DNA of 64,000 bases from Paenibacillus crassostreae (GTDB taxonomy: Bacteria; Bacillota; Bacilli; Paenibacillales; Paenibacillaceae). How positions within the stretch are numbered: the first letter of the stretch is position 1; each line of letters opens with the position of its first letter. The stretch spans positions 3,534,001-3,598,000 of the forward strand of contig NZ_CP017770.1 of the NCBI RefSeq assembly GCF_001857945.1. The letters are read 5' to 3'. Below, piece by piece: positions 28,072 to 36,635 of the stretch. The notes beneath the pieces are model-generated. The model made no database searches and was not told the origin of the DNA. It saw only the letters and a list, made by a program, of their open reading frames with translations. The translations under genes and the position numbers were made by a program.

Positions 28072-29355
28072 ATGGAATTTATAAAATTAAAAATTGATCA
28101 ACTGGTTCATGCTGATTATAATCCGAGGAAGGATTTAAAAGCTGGTGATCCAGAGTTTGAGAAGATTCGCAAGAGTATTGAGGAATTTGGCTATTGTGAG
28201 CCGATTATATGCAACAGAGACTATACAATTGTAGGTGGACACCAGAGACATAAAGTGTTGAAGGCGCTCGGATACGAAGAAGTGGATTGTGTGTTGATCG
28301 ATGTTGATAAGACGAAAGAAAAAGCTTTAAACATTGCGCTAAATAAAATCACAGGTGAATGGGACTTTGATGCGTTAGCTGGATTGCTCGATGAATTGAA
28401 GCAAGAGGAATATAATATCGAGCTGACTGGATTTGATTTCTCGGAAGCTGAGAAGCTATTCGATGAGTTTAACAAAGACGATGAGTCAGATGAAGATGAT
28501 TTTGATGTTGATGATGCTCTGTCTGAGAATCCAATAACTTTGCGTGGTGATATATGGCTGCTAGGTAAACATCGATTAGTTTGCGGCGATAGCACAAATG
28601 AGCAGGATATGGCAACGTTAATGGATGGTAAGAAAGCCAGGTTAATTGTGACTGATCCTCCTTATAACGTGGATTATACCGGAAAGACCAAAGATGCGTT
28701 GAAAATTGAAAATGATAAGATGGATAATGAGCAGTTTTATGGTTTTCTATTGGCAGCATATAAACGGATGTATGAAGTGGCAGATGATGGAGCGAGCATA
28801 TATGTTTTTCATGCTGATAGTGAAGGGCTGAACTTTAGGATGGCTTTTAGAGATGCTGGATTTAAATTGACACAATGTTGTATCTGGGCGAAGTCCAGCA
28901 TGTGCCTCGGAAGGCAATCGTATCACTGGAAGCATGAGCCAATTCTTTATGGAAATAAGCCAACTTATAAAAAATATTGGAACAGTGACCGAAAGCAAAC
29001 TACTCTGTGGGAATTTGATAAACCATTCCGAAATGAATTTCATCCGACCATGAAGCCTATTCCGCTGATAACCTATCCGATCAAAAATTCCAGCAAGATT
29101 GGTGATATTGTACTCGACTCATTTGGTGGCTCAGGAAGTACATTAATTGCTTGCGAGGATACGGATCGAATTTGCTATACGATGGAACTGGATGAGAAAT
29201 ATGCAGATGTAATTGTGAAACGGTATATTTCTCATGTTGGCAGCGATACTGGCGTGTATTTGATTAGGGATAACGTAAAGTATCCGTATCAAGAAGTGAA
29301 TTCCTTGAATGGGATTCACAAACAGCAGATATCATTGATTACTATGCAAATATGA
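28072..29355 (+). CDS. ParB-like domain fused to a DNA methyltransferase
   Basis: 427 residues. The N-terminal ParB/sulfiredoxin-like domain (VHADYNPRKDL, ESIEEFG-like helix, TIVGGHQRHKVLKALG) covers about 1-90. A long acidic linker (about 125-150) follows. The C-terminal methyltransferase has motif IV TDPPYNVDY (Asp195-Pro-Pro-Tyr198) before motif I DSFGGSGSTLIACE (350-363), the beta-class order, suggesting N6-adenine or N4-cytosine methylation. This fusion is common in Firmicutes phages. No restriction enzyme lies next to it, so self-protection against host restriction is likely. Confidence 0.88.
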   Translation: MEFIKLKIDQLVHADYNPRKDLKAGDPEFEKIRKSIEEFGYCEPIICNRDYTIVGGHQRHKVLKALGYEEVDCVLIDVDKTKEKALNIALNKITGEWDFDALAGLLDELKQEEYNIELTGFDFSEAEKLFDEFNKDDESDEDDFDVDDALSENPITLRGDIWLLGKHRLVCGDSTNEQDMATLMDGKKARLIVTDPPYNVDYTGKTKDALKIENDKMDNEQFYGFLLAAYKRMYEVADDGASIYVFHADSEGLNFRMAFRDAGFKLTQCCIWAKSSMCLGRQSYHWKHEPILYGNKPTYKKYWNSDRKQTTLWEFDKPFRNEFHPTMKPIPLITYPIKNSSKIGDIVLDSFGGSGSTLIACEDTDRICYTMELDEKYADVIVKRYISHVGSDTGVYLIRDNVKYPYQEVNSLNGIHKQQISLITMQI

Positions 29356-29558
29356 TTAAATTACGAAAAGAATATCATATAGTCTCAATAAAAAAAATTG
29401 GAGTTATTAGCTTTAGTAGAAATGCTGGTGTTGGTGAAGGAGTTGTGAAAATTACCTATAAAGATAAAAATGGCGATGAACGGTACGAGATAAACAATTT
29501 AAAATTTAGTTTAGATTCTAAAGATAGCTGGAAAATAACATCAATATTAAGAGATTAG
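29352..29558 (+). CDS. small hypothetical protein coupled to the methyltransferase
   Basis: 68 residues; its ATG overlaps the methyltransferase stop in ATGA, the sign of translational coupling. Mostly beta-strand (GVISFSRNAGVGEGVVKITYKD). Not recognised. Confidence 0.5.
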   Translation: MIKLRKEYHIVSIKKIGVISFSRNAGVGEGVVKITYKDKNGDERYEINNLKFSLDSKDSWKITSILRD

Positions 29559-29610
29559 CACGACTAGGAATGTCGAAGTCTGCCGCTCAAAAGCGTTACT
29601 CGAATACATC

Positions 29611-29650
29611 TAGGAAAAAAGGCTGCTAACATGTGACTTTTTTCCTAAAA
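29611..29650 (+). terminator. hairpin, probable terminator
   Basis: TAGGAAAAAAG (29611-29621) pairs exactly with CTTTTTTCCTA (29637-29647) around a 15-base loop. T- and A-rich arms could serve as U-tracts on both strands. It separates the methyltransferase unit from the next gene. Confidence 0.55.
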
Positions 29651-29721
29651 GAAACCTACCAAACTAAGGAAATTGATTATATAATGGGAAAAGTTCCTAA
29701 ACATAACCGGAGGGGTCAAAC

Positions 29722-30552
29722 ATGTTAGATTTTATCGCAATTATTTTGTTTTTCGTATTCATCTATCTGCTTATTGCAATCATCAAACCATCCACATTTC
29801 TCAAGTTCACAAAGATGCAATTTTCTCGCGGTAAGACAGCGCTTTTTGCGTTCATCTCATTAGTTCTGTTCCTAGCGACCATAACTGCAGCGGCACCTGA
29901 TGAAACGGCAAAAGGCATTGAAGATGGCAAGAGTACCACTGCCGTAGCAGAAGCGGATGCAAACGATGCAGTTGATGCTAAGGCAAAGGCGGACGAAAAA
30001 GCAAAGAAGGAAGCTGGGAAAAAGGCGAAGGAAGAAGCGGAGAAGAAAGCGAAAGAAGAAGCTGCAGCCAAGAAGAAAGCCGAGGAAGAAGCGAAAGCAA
30101 AAGCTGAAGCAGAGGCAGCACTTGCTAGAAGTAAGAATCCCGAATGGAATACCGCTGAGTTAGATGCCATGGAGAATGGCAACATACATCTAGCAATAGA
30201 CATGTTGAAGGCCATTAAGAACGAGCCAGTCACGCCCATTCAAGCCGACGCTGGTTCGGTATTTAAGACACCATGGAATTATTACGGAAAACCAGTCGAG
30301 TTTACTTTATATGTCGCTATTGTCCAAGACTACCCACCAGATAGTGAAACAGGTCAGATTGGTATGCTCTCCGAGGTTGTCGGAACTACCGAAGATGGAA
30401 CGATCATCGACGTTATTGGACTTGTCCCAAGCGGCGATATTGCAGTTGGTGACGAGATTACTATAGTTGCCTACCCTGTCGGCCATGTGACCGTTGACAA
30501 TAAGCTAGGTGGTCAAACAGATCAGTTATCGGTAGTGACAAACAAATACTAA
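29722..30552 (+). CDS. membrane-anchored protein with Ala/Lys/Glu coiled coil and OB-like domain
   Basis: 276 residues with CGGAGGGG before the ATG. Two hydrophobic N-terminal segments (about 4-23 and 38-58) anchor it to the membrane. Residues 75-135 are an extreme AKAEEKA-type coiled coil. The C-terminus (about 180-276) is a beta-rich domain with YYGKPVEFTLYVAIVQDYP and SGDIAVGDEITIVAYPVGH, as in OB-fold domains of surface lipoproteins. Function unknown; a phage cargo or superinfection role is possible. Its higher GC content contrasts with the neighbours. A strong terminator follows. Confidence 0.7.
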   Translation: MLDFIAIILFFVFIYLLIAIIKPSTFLKFTKMQFSRGKTALFAFISLVLFLATITAAAPDETAKGIEDGKSTTAVAEADANDAVDAKAKADEKAKKEAGKKAKEEAEKKAKEEAAAKKKAEEEAKAKAEAEAALARSKNPEWNTAELDAMENGNIHLAIDMLKAIKNEPVTPIQADAGSVFKTPWNYYGKPVEFTLYVAIVQDYPPDSETGQIGMLSEVVGTTEDGTIIDVIGLVPSGDIAVGDEITIVAYPVGHVTVDNKLGGQTDQLSVVTNKY

Positions 30553-30565
30553 GGTTTCAACTGAG

Positions 30566-30596
30566 AATCCTGTGCGTCTACTGCACAGGATTTTTT
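30566..30596 (+). terminator. strong intrinsic terminator
   Basis: AATCCTGTGC and GCACAGGATT pair perfectly around GTCTACT, followed by six T, directly after the membrane-protein gene. Confidence 0.9.
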
Positions 30597-30757
30597 GTCG
30601 CTTAACGGGATGGCTTAACTTCATAGATCATCGTATAAACAACCGAGGTGATAACGTGATTTTCGTTGATAACGGGAAACATTAGTTGAATAGGTACGAT
30701 GACTTTAAGTAAAACGGAATAGTTAATTGATAATGATTATAAAAACTATACAGTAGT

Positions 30758-30784
30758 CTATGCATCATTGCATAGGCTTTTTTG
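30758..30784 (+). terminator. terminator-like hairpin in the leader of the small terminase
   Basis: CTATGCA and TGCATAG pair around TCAT and are followed by GCTTTTTT. It lies only 23 bases before the small terminase start, so it may attenuate that gene rather than end the previous one. Confidence 0.7.
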
Positions 30785-30806
30785 TTTGACTGGAGGTGTG
30801 TTGATT

Positions 30807-31523
30807 ATGTCTAAGGAAAAGAAATCGAAGAAGCCGACCAAGTATGAGTTGAATGTTGAACCACGTTTTGATGAGATTAGGCAATGGATTAAGGATGGAG
30901 TAATTGATGATGAGATTGCAGTTCGATTAGAGATACATATTACCACGTTGTACGAATATGTAAAAATACATCCTAAATTCACAAAGTTAATGGAACGTCC
31001 ATCAAAGTATGAGACCCATATCGTACCAAGATTCAACGAGATTAGAGATTGGTGCCAAGAGGGATTAACAAATGAACAAATGTGTGAGAAACTCGGCATC
31101 CATCCTGCTACTTGGTATGAGTATGCAAACAAGCACCCAACCTTCAACGAGCTTATTAATTGGAGTAAGTCTGTTACTATAAATCGCGTGGAAACTTCAC
31201 TTTTTAAATTAGCGATGGGGTATGAATACGAAGAAATCAAAACAATTATTGAAGAGGACAAGAATGGCAAGAAGAAAACCAGGATCGAGAAGGTGAAACG
31301 TCATCAGCCCCCAAACCCGACAGCAATGATATTCTACTTGAAGAACCGAGCTCCGAACGAATGGAACGATAGACGTGAAATTATTATCGATACTAAAGCT
31401 GCTGAACTCGAACGGAAGCTACTATTCCTTGAGATGATTGAAGCTGATGTAATAGAAGCTGAATATGAAGCCATAGAGGAGTCCGGCCATATTGAGGAAG
31501 GCTTCGAAGAGCCAGATGCATAA
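30807..31523 (+). CDS. terminase small subunit-like protein with duplicated HTH
   Basis: 238 residues; ATG 30807 follows TGGAGGTG (the longer frame from 30768 overlaps the terminator hairpin). Two tandem copies of a roughly 60-residue DNA-binding unit are visible: VEPRFDEIRQWIKDGVIDDE...TLYEYVKIHPKF and VPRFNEIRDWCQEGLTNEQ...TWYEYANKHPTF. The rest, NRVETSLFKLAMGYEYEEIK and PPNPTAMIFYLKNRAPNEW, is typical of small terminases that mark phage DNA for packaging. The large subunit is 3 kb downstream, separated by the integrase and a cargo pair. Confidence 0.8.
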   Translation: MSKEKKSKKPTKYELNVEPRFDEIRQWIKDGVIDDEIAVRLEIHITTLYEYVKIHPKFTKLMERPSKYETHIVPRFNEIRDWCQEGLTNEQMCEKLGIHPATWYEYANKHPTFNELINWSKSVTINRVETSLFKLAMGYEYEEIKTIIEEDKNGKKKTRIEKVKRHQPPNPTAMIFYLKNRAPNEWNDRREIIIDTKAAELERKLLFLEMIEADVIEAEYEAIEESGHIEEGFEEPDA

Positions 31524-31562
31524 GGTTATGTCGTCAGTAATTCGATAGATAAAGGGTGAAAT

Positions 31563-31637
31563 GTGCCTCGAAAAGGGCAGTATTCGGCTATAAAACAGGC
31601 ATTAATCCAACATAATAAAAGTTATGCATCTAGTTGA
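31563..31637 (+). CDS. possible 24-residue small protein
   Basis: GTG start with AAAGGGTG six bases upstream; basic product MPRKGQYSAIKQALIQHNKS. It may be a remnant of a gene cut by insertion of the integrase unit. Uncertain. Confidence 0.3.
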   Translation: MPRKGQYSAIKQALIQHNKSYASS

Positions 31638-31643
31638 CTGTCT

Positions 31644-31687
31644 CCCCCACCAACGGTATGATGTGACACACAAGCGAAAGGTGGGGG
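31644..31687 (+). promoter_or_regulatory. GC hairpin covering the integrase ribosome-binding site
   Basis: CCCCCACC (31644-31651) is exactly complementary to GGTGGGGG (31680-31687), which is also the Shine-Dalgarno sequence four bases before the integrase ATG. Pairing would block ribosome access and keep integrase translation low until the upstream arm is occupied or removed. Confidence 0.6.
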
Positions 31688-31691
31688 CGAT

Positions 31692-32537
31692 ATGCCGTAT
31701 TTACAGGGGTTTGAGGCACATTTACGCAGTAAGGATCGAAGCGAGAACACAGTATCCTGCTACTTGAGGGATATATTGCAATTCATGGCTTGGTATCGGG
31801 GTAAGACGGAGTATGGGTTGGAGAAGCTGATCGAACTGGATGGGGTAGAGTATAAGAAGTACCTTCAAAGCAGCGATCAAGCCATACTGACGATCAACCG
31901 GAAGATAGCCAGTATCAATGTATTCTGCCACTGGATGCACAAACAAGGCTATATAAAGGAAGAGATACACGTTGAAGCGGTAAGAAACAAGGATGTCCGG
32001 CAATATAAAGGGTTAGAGGATACAGACATGTGGAAGGTACGGAACGAGATCCATCGACATGGCAACCGAATGCATATCTGTATCATAGAGTTGTTGATTG
32101 GAACAGGCATCAGGGTAAGCGAATTAGTCGGTATTCGGCTGAAAGATATAGACATGAGCGAACGTAAAGGGTTATTGCGGATACTCGGCAAGGGGAATGC
32201 TCAACGAACGCTTCCTATTAATAAGGATGTACGTAAAGCACTCACTCGATACTTGGAAATTAGACTGGAAAGCGACTCGGAATACTTATTCATCGGGCAG
32301 CGTGGAGCATTTGAGAGAAATGCGGTCAACTTGATACTCAATAAATATGGGGATCGGGTAAATGTGAAGGTAACTCCGCATATGCTCAGACATACACTAG
32401 GATATAGGTTAATAAAGAATACACCGCTGACTACTATTCAGCAAATATTGGGACATGATCACGTTTCCACTACAAATATCTACACTTTGACAACCGAAAA
32501 GGATATGGCTGAAGCATTAGCGAATATTGAGTGGTAG
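31692..32537 (+). CDS. tyrosine recombinase (XerC/D-like integrase)
   Basis: 281 residues. An N-terminal SAM-like core-binding domain (about 1-90; FEAHLRSKDRSENTVSCYLRDI) precedes the catalytic domain with Arg141 (TGIRVSELVG), His230 and Arg233 (HMLRH), His255 (GHDH) and nucleophile Tyr264 (NIYTLT). All catalytic residues are present, so it should be active. It lies in the middle of the element between the terminase subunits, an unusual place for the integrase of the whole element; it may mark an insertion of its own together with the following two genes. Confidence 0.9.
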   Translation: MPYLQGFEAHLRSKDRSENTVSCYLRDILQFMAWYRGKTEYGLEKLIELDGVEYKKYLQSSDQAILTINRKIASINVFCHWMHKQGYIKEEIHVEAVRNKDVRQYKGLEDTDMWKVRNEIHRHGNRMHICIIELLIGTGIRVSELVGIRLKDIDMSERKGLLRILGKGNAQRTLPINKDVRKALTRYLEIRLESDSEYLFIGQRGAFERNAVNLILNKYGDRVNVKVTPHMLRHTLGYRLIKNTPLTTIQQILGHDHVSTTNIYTLTTEKDMAEALANIEW

Positions 32538-32723
32538 AGATACCGCTCTTTTTGTTCTTGTCAGGGAGGGGGGCGGCTTCTATATGGGAAACCGGAGCCG
32601 CTAGCAAAGGATGCAGGAATTTTTGTTGGAAAATAGAGGTGAAAGCATTGTATTGGTAGAACTGTTTATATACCTCGTGTTATAAAGTTGGGGAAATAAC
32701 TACATAATAGGTGATATAACTAT

Positions 32724-33125
32724 ATGAGTGTAAATATTAAAATTTATCCAGACTATTTTCCTGCGAATTGCCCTCCAAATGATGCTCTAGAAGAAGAAAT
32801 AATTGTTTATCGTTTATGTGAAAGTAATCCAGTAAGTGAGAATGATTTTTTATCACACTTTATATTGAATCCAAATAGAAATTATAATGGAAAGTTGCAA
32901 GCTTTCGGTTTATCTGTTATTTCTGATATAGAGGAAATTGAGAAAATGAGAAATATATCTCCAATCATGCGAAAAAAGAAGTACGTTGCTACCGGAATGA
33001 CGATGGGATCTAGTGGTGTAATTAAAAAAACTCCGAGTAATAACTGTAATTCTCATATAACTTGGTGGTTAATTAAAGAGGCACTTCCTCATGCTTATTT
33101 TGAAGTATGCAAAGAGGTGGTTTAG
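32724..33125 (+). CDS. hypothetical protein, first of an unclassified two-gene cargo
   Basis: 133 residues, family not recognised. Notable: YPDYFPANCPPNDALEEE at the start, and KKYVATGMTMGSSGVIKKTPS then SHITWWLIKEALPHAYFEV. It ends one base before the next gene, so they work as a pair. Very AT-rich, unlike the phage head genes. The location between integrase and large terminase suits anti-phage or exclusion cargo, an inference. Confidence 0.6.
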   Translation: MSVNIKIYPDYFPANCPPNDALEEEIIVYRLCESNPVSENDFLSHFILNPNRNYNGKLQAFGLSVISDIEEIEKMRNISPIMRKKKYVATGMTMGSSGVIKKTPSNNCNSHITWWLIKEALPHAYFEVCKEVV

Positions 33126-33126
33126 T

Positions 33127-34329
33127 ATGGAAGCAGAATTTGTTGGTGTAGATTTATTGGGTAAGCTCTATATTGAAGAGATGTTTTTGTTTTATGATGA
33201 ACCTCAATTATTTACATGTATAAGTAAATTTGGACAAAGATTCATGGTTCTTTATGTTGATTATACTGAACAAGATCAAACATGGTTATTTGCTCCACTA
33301 ACCGAGGCGAGACTGGCATTCGCAAAAAGTAACAGGATATCACTTTATGATGTATTTACTAAGCCTGAGGATGAATTCATATGGAAAGTGATAAAAGAAA
33401 ATAACTCAAATATTGCAAAGGCAACTCAAATTGATCCAATGGGTATATCGAGTGATCTATTACCAACTGAAGATGCATATCTTAATTGGAAAAATGATGA
33501 AATGATGCCATGCATAAATGAAAAAATCTTTGAAATGGCTCAATCTGAGAGAAGAGATATAGTTAATTTATCATTGGAGATAGCTAACGGTCATGTGAGG
33601 GAAATAGATTGTGTTTCATTAGGAGAAGTTCTTTCGAATACACAGAATATATTGTACATGCTTGCTCATAGAGGTAATAGTGCGAGAGGGAAAATTCCCA
33701 GTAATATTAAGGTTGAAAATAGTCTGCAAGTAACAGGAACATATGCAGCTTCGTTTGGTATTCAATTAAAATCAAATGAGCTGAGCGATCTTTTAGGAGA
33801 AACTCGACTTAGTGATACTTTGAAGTTATTCGCACAATTATTGATGACTAAAAGTGATCCTGTAGAGTTGAAGGCTTTTTTAATTACCCAGAATCAAAGA
33901 GTTGTTCTGAAATATAGGAATTTAATGAAAACGTTAATTGAAGCGGATACCGGAATAAAAGTTGAAATTGCTTCTCCAAATAAAAATTATTTTGACGTAA
34001 AGTTGTCTGTTCAAGATGTGAAGAATACTCTTAGTATATTAGATGGCGAAATAAATAATATGGTAACAGTGGAGAAGATATTTGGTGAAATTGTTGGTAT
34101 TCATACTGAGAAAAAAACTTTCTCTTTTAGAAGTGTAGATGGAGAACACATTACAGGAAAACTCGCGGATCATTTTAACGAAACAACATTTGAGGTTCCA
34201 AAACATATGGAAATAGTGGTTGAACAAAAGATTCAACTGAACAATTTAACTAAACGGGAAAAGTATATTTACACGCTAATCAAAGTTAATGACACTACGG
34301 AAGAATTGACTAATGAAGATGTAGAATAG
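33127..34329 (+). CDS. DUF6575-like protein, second of the cargo pair
   Basis: 400 residues; ATG 33127 follows GAGGTGG. The N-terminal LGKLYIEEMFLFYDEPQLFTC, GQRFMVLYVDYTEQDQTWLFAPL and SNRISLYDVFTKPED follow the pattern I associate with DUF6575 proteins, which are found in accessory regions and lack a known function. The C-terminal half has VEKIFGEIVGIHTEKKTFSF, a small beta-barrel-like domain. No catalytic motif is seen. Paired with the preceding gene. Confidence 0.6.
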   Translation: MEAEFVGVDLLGKLYIEEMFLFYDEPQLFTCISKFGQRFMVLYVDYTEQDQTWLFAPLTEARLAFAKSNRISLYDVFTKPEDEFIWKVIKENNSNIAKATQIDPMGISSDLLPTEDAYLNWKNDEMMPCINEKIFEMAQSERRDIVNLSLEIANGHVREIDCVSLGEVLSNTQNILYMLAHRGNSARGKIPSNIKVENSLQVTGTYAASFGIQLKSNELSDLLGETRLSDTLKLFAQLLMTKSDPVELKAFLITQNQRVVLKYRNLMKTLIEADTGIKVEIASPNKNYFDVKLSVQDVKNTLSILDGEINNMVTVEKIFGEIVGIHTEKKTFSFRSVDGEHITGKLADHFNETTFEVPKHMEIVVEQKIQLNNLTKREKYIYTLIKVNDTTEELTNEDVE

Positions 34330-34409
34330 GAAGTGATTAAGTTATAGATGCTGAGGAAAATTACAATGTATTCAATGTAATACGCCAAACACAACTTCTC
34401 AAACAATAC

Positions 34410-35960
34410 ATGGAGAAGCACTTTATTCCACCAAAAATGAAGCAGCTAATCGAAACCTTCTCTTTTTCAGAATTACGAAAACTTATAGCTGAAATGGATA
34501 TCGAGTATTTCGCTCTATGTTACTTTCCAAAATACTTTGACCGAGAGTTCGGACAATTTCACCGTCAACTATTTGCTGAATTAAAACATATGTTTTCCAA
34601 TATTGGGCTGATTACGGCTTTCGGACTCCCTCGGGAACACGGAAAGTCGACAATCAGTTCTTTTTTATTTCCGCTATATGCAACTCTATATGATAAATCG
34701 CAGTTCACGCTGATTATATCAGCAACAGAGCAAATTGCTCTTCCTTTCCTTGATATGATCAAAGATGAGCTAGAAACGAATCAGATGCTGATTGAGGATT
34801 TTGGCATTCGTAAAGGTTCTCGCTGGAACAATAATGAGATTTGGCTTAGGAGTAAAAACGGCTTAGACTCGTGCATCATGATTCGTGGGATTGATGGTTC
34901 TCTCCGAGGCATCCATTATAAGCATCACAGGCCAACACTGGTTTTACTCGATGACTTGCTTAAAGATGATACAGCTAAATCGGAAACCAAACGTGATCAA
35001 ATTAAAAGTACATTCACCGATGTCGTTCTACCAATCGGTACGCGAGATACGAATATTCTTATATGCGGTACAATCCTAAATGAAGAGGATATCATGGCTG
35101 ATTTGCTCAAAGGTAAAATTCCAGGAGTCAGAAGTATACGGAAGGCAGCTGTCATTCAATTTTCAGAACGAGATGATTTGTGGGCAGAATGGGAAATCAA
35201 ATATAACAACCTTCAAGACGAGGACAGGATCAACACTGCCTTGTCTTTTTTTATTGCCAACAAAGAGGATATGCTTGAGGGTACAGAAATCCTTTGGAGC
35301 GAGTATCTGGATTATTATTATCTCATGTGCAAGAAGCAAGCGATGGGTGAGAAGTCGTTCTATAAGGAGCTTCAAAACGATCCACGCTCAACTGACGACT
35401 ATATCTTCCAGAACATCATGTATTGGGATCGTTTGCCTGAATTTGAAGAGATGGAGATTGCTATGTATATTGATCCAGCTATCAAAGCCGGAAAAAAGAA
35501 TGATTACTCTGCTATTTCAATCATAGGTCAGCATCGTAAGACGAAGCAGATTTATGTGATTGACGGTAACGTATATAAACTACTGCCGGATGATTTGTTC
35601 CAAGTGGCAATCGAAAAGTTGATCACCTATCCCGTTGATAAAATAGGATTCGAGACTATACAAGCACAAAGCTATATGAAACAAAAGTTTGAGGAAGAGT
35701 TGTGGAAATCGAAAATATATACGCCAGTTGATAGCGTGAATTCCAAAGGACAGAAACATGAGCGGATTATTAGTTTGGAGCCTGAAGTGAAGAAGGGTCA
35801 TATTTTGTTTAATACGGACAATATTCGCTACAATAATCAAGTGAAGGATTATAATCGCAACTGCCGTTTTGACGATGCTCCTGATAGTTTATATGGGGCA
35901 GTTCAATTGATTCAGTTGGTTAAGAGTTTGAAGTTCTATGATCGGAGCTTGTTGTTTTGA
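34410..35960 (+). CDS. phage terminase large subunit
   Basis: 516 residues. The ATPase has Walker A GLPREHGKST (72-81) and Walker B TLVLLDDLL (Asp181-Asp182), followed by the motor coupling region (ICGTILNEEDIM). The RNase H-like nuclease starts with MYIDPAIKAGKKNDYSAISI (Asp355) and has further acidic residues near the C-terminus (RFDDAPDSLYGAV). It pumps DNA into the prohead through the portal. No good ribosome-binding site precedes ATG 34410; the frame is open back to 34338 but offers no ordinary start codon there. Confidence 0.92.
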   Translation: MEKHFIPPKMKQLIETFSFSELRKLIAEMDIEYFALCYFPKYFDREFGQFHRQLFAELKHMFSNIGLITAFGLPREHGKSTISSFLFPLYATLYDKSQFTLIISATEQIALPFLDMIKDELETNQMLIEDFGIRKGSRWNNNEIWLRSKNGLDSCIMIRGIDGSLRGIHYKHHRPTLVLLDDLLKDDTAKSETKRDQIKSTFTDVVLPIGTRDTNILICGTILNEEDIMADLLKGKIPGVRSIRKAAVIQFSERDDLWAEWEIKYNNLQDEDRINTALSFFIANKEDMLEGTEILWSEYLDYYYLMCKKQAMGEKSFYKELQNDPRSTDDYIFQNIMYWDRLPEFEEMEIAMYIDPAIKAGKKNDYSAISIIGQHRKTKQIYVIDGNVYKLLPDDLFQVAIEKLITYPVDKIGFETIQAQSYMKQKFEEELWKSKIYTPVDSVNSKGQKHERIISLEPEVKKGHILFNTDNIRYNNQVKDYNRNCRFDDAPDSLYGAVQLIQLVKSLKFYDRSLLF

Positions 35961-36082
35961 TAGTGCAACATCCCTTGATCGATGGCGGCTGCAGTCGGTT
36001 GATAGCCAATGAATTTGCTAAGTGCTGGTTACAAACTTCTATGTTATACTTCCCATATACTAGATTACTTGGAGGAATATAT

Positions 36083-36310
36083 ATGGCATTGATCAGAAAT
36101 TTAAGTAAAATATCAAGAAATTCAAGATTACAGACAGAGGCAGAGTCTACATATAATGTATTAGTTCAGAATGGTAAGAAATACATTCAGATCAATACTT
36201 ATGGATCAAAAGAACGAGTACATACCAACGTAGTTAGCCAGAGTATACAACTAGATGAGCAAACAGCCAAGCAACTGTTAGTAATAATTAAATCAGAGTA
36301 TGCTTTGTAA
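36083..36310 (+). CDS. small conserved mobile-element protein
   Basis: 75 residues; the ATG follows CTTGGAGG. The pattern MALIRNLSKISRNSRLQ, NGKKYIQINTYGS and SQSIQLDEQTAKQL matches a small family often seen beside restriction-modification or phage genes, sometimes annotated (wrongly, being far too short) as methionyl-tRNA formyltransferase. Function unknown. A longer frame from 35957 overlaps the terminase and has no ribosome-binding site. It pairs with the next small gene. Confidence 0.65.
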   Translation: MALIRNLSKISRNSRLQTEAESTYNVLVQNGKKYIQINTYGSKERVHTNVVSQSIQLDEQTAKQLLVIIKSEYAL

Positions 36311-36349
36311 TTATCAAATCGCAATAGATTTAATAAGGGAGGCATTACG

Positions 36350-36559
36350 CTGGCTACATATAAACAGATTCAAGAATATGTTAAACAAAAGAATGGTTAT
36401 GTTCCTAAATCATGTTGGATTGCACATATGAAAGAAGTATGTGGCCTTAATCCTAAAGTGGCACCAAACAGATATGCAGCCAATGTCAGAATGTATCCGT
36501 GTCCATTAGAAAAACAGGATAATATTAAAGATTCTTTTCGTCACTTTAACATGATTTAA
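36350..36559 (+). CDS. small conserved protein with a CTG start
   Basis: 69 residues beginning at CTG, seven bases after AAGGGAGG, with no ATG, GTG or TTG in a suitable place. The sequence reads ATYKQIQEYVKQKNGYVPKS, CWIAHMKEVCGLNPK, AANVRMYPCPLEKQDNI, FRHFNMI. This is a well-conserved small family of bacterial mobile elements, usually labelled hypothetical. The strong site at exact spacing and the whole-length family match support CTG (residue 1) as the true start. Confidence 0.65.
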   Translation: MATYKQIQEYVKQKNGYVPKSCWIAHMKEVCGLNPKVAPNRYAANVRMYPCPLEKQDNIKDSFRHFNMI

Positions 36560-36582
36560 AAATATAGCGACTAGTAGGAGTC

Positions 36583-36610
36583 CTCACTATTTTGGTGGGG
36601 GCTATTTTTA
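36583..36610 (+). terminator. terminator-like hairpin before the portal gene
   Basis: CCTCACTA pairs with TGGTGGGG (with G-U pairs), flanked by ATAGC/GCTAT and followed by five T. It lies 26 bases before the portal start. Confidence 0.65.
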
Positions 36611-36635
36611 TGTCCATTTGAAGGGAAATAACGCA

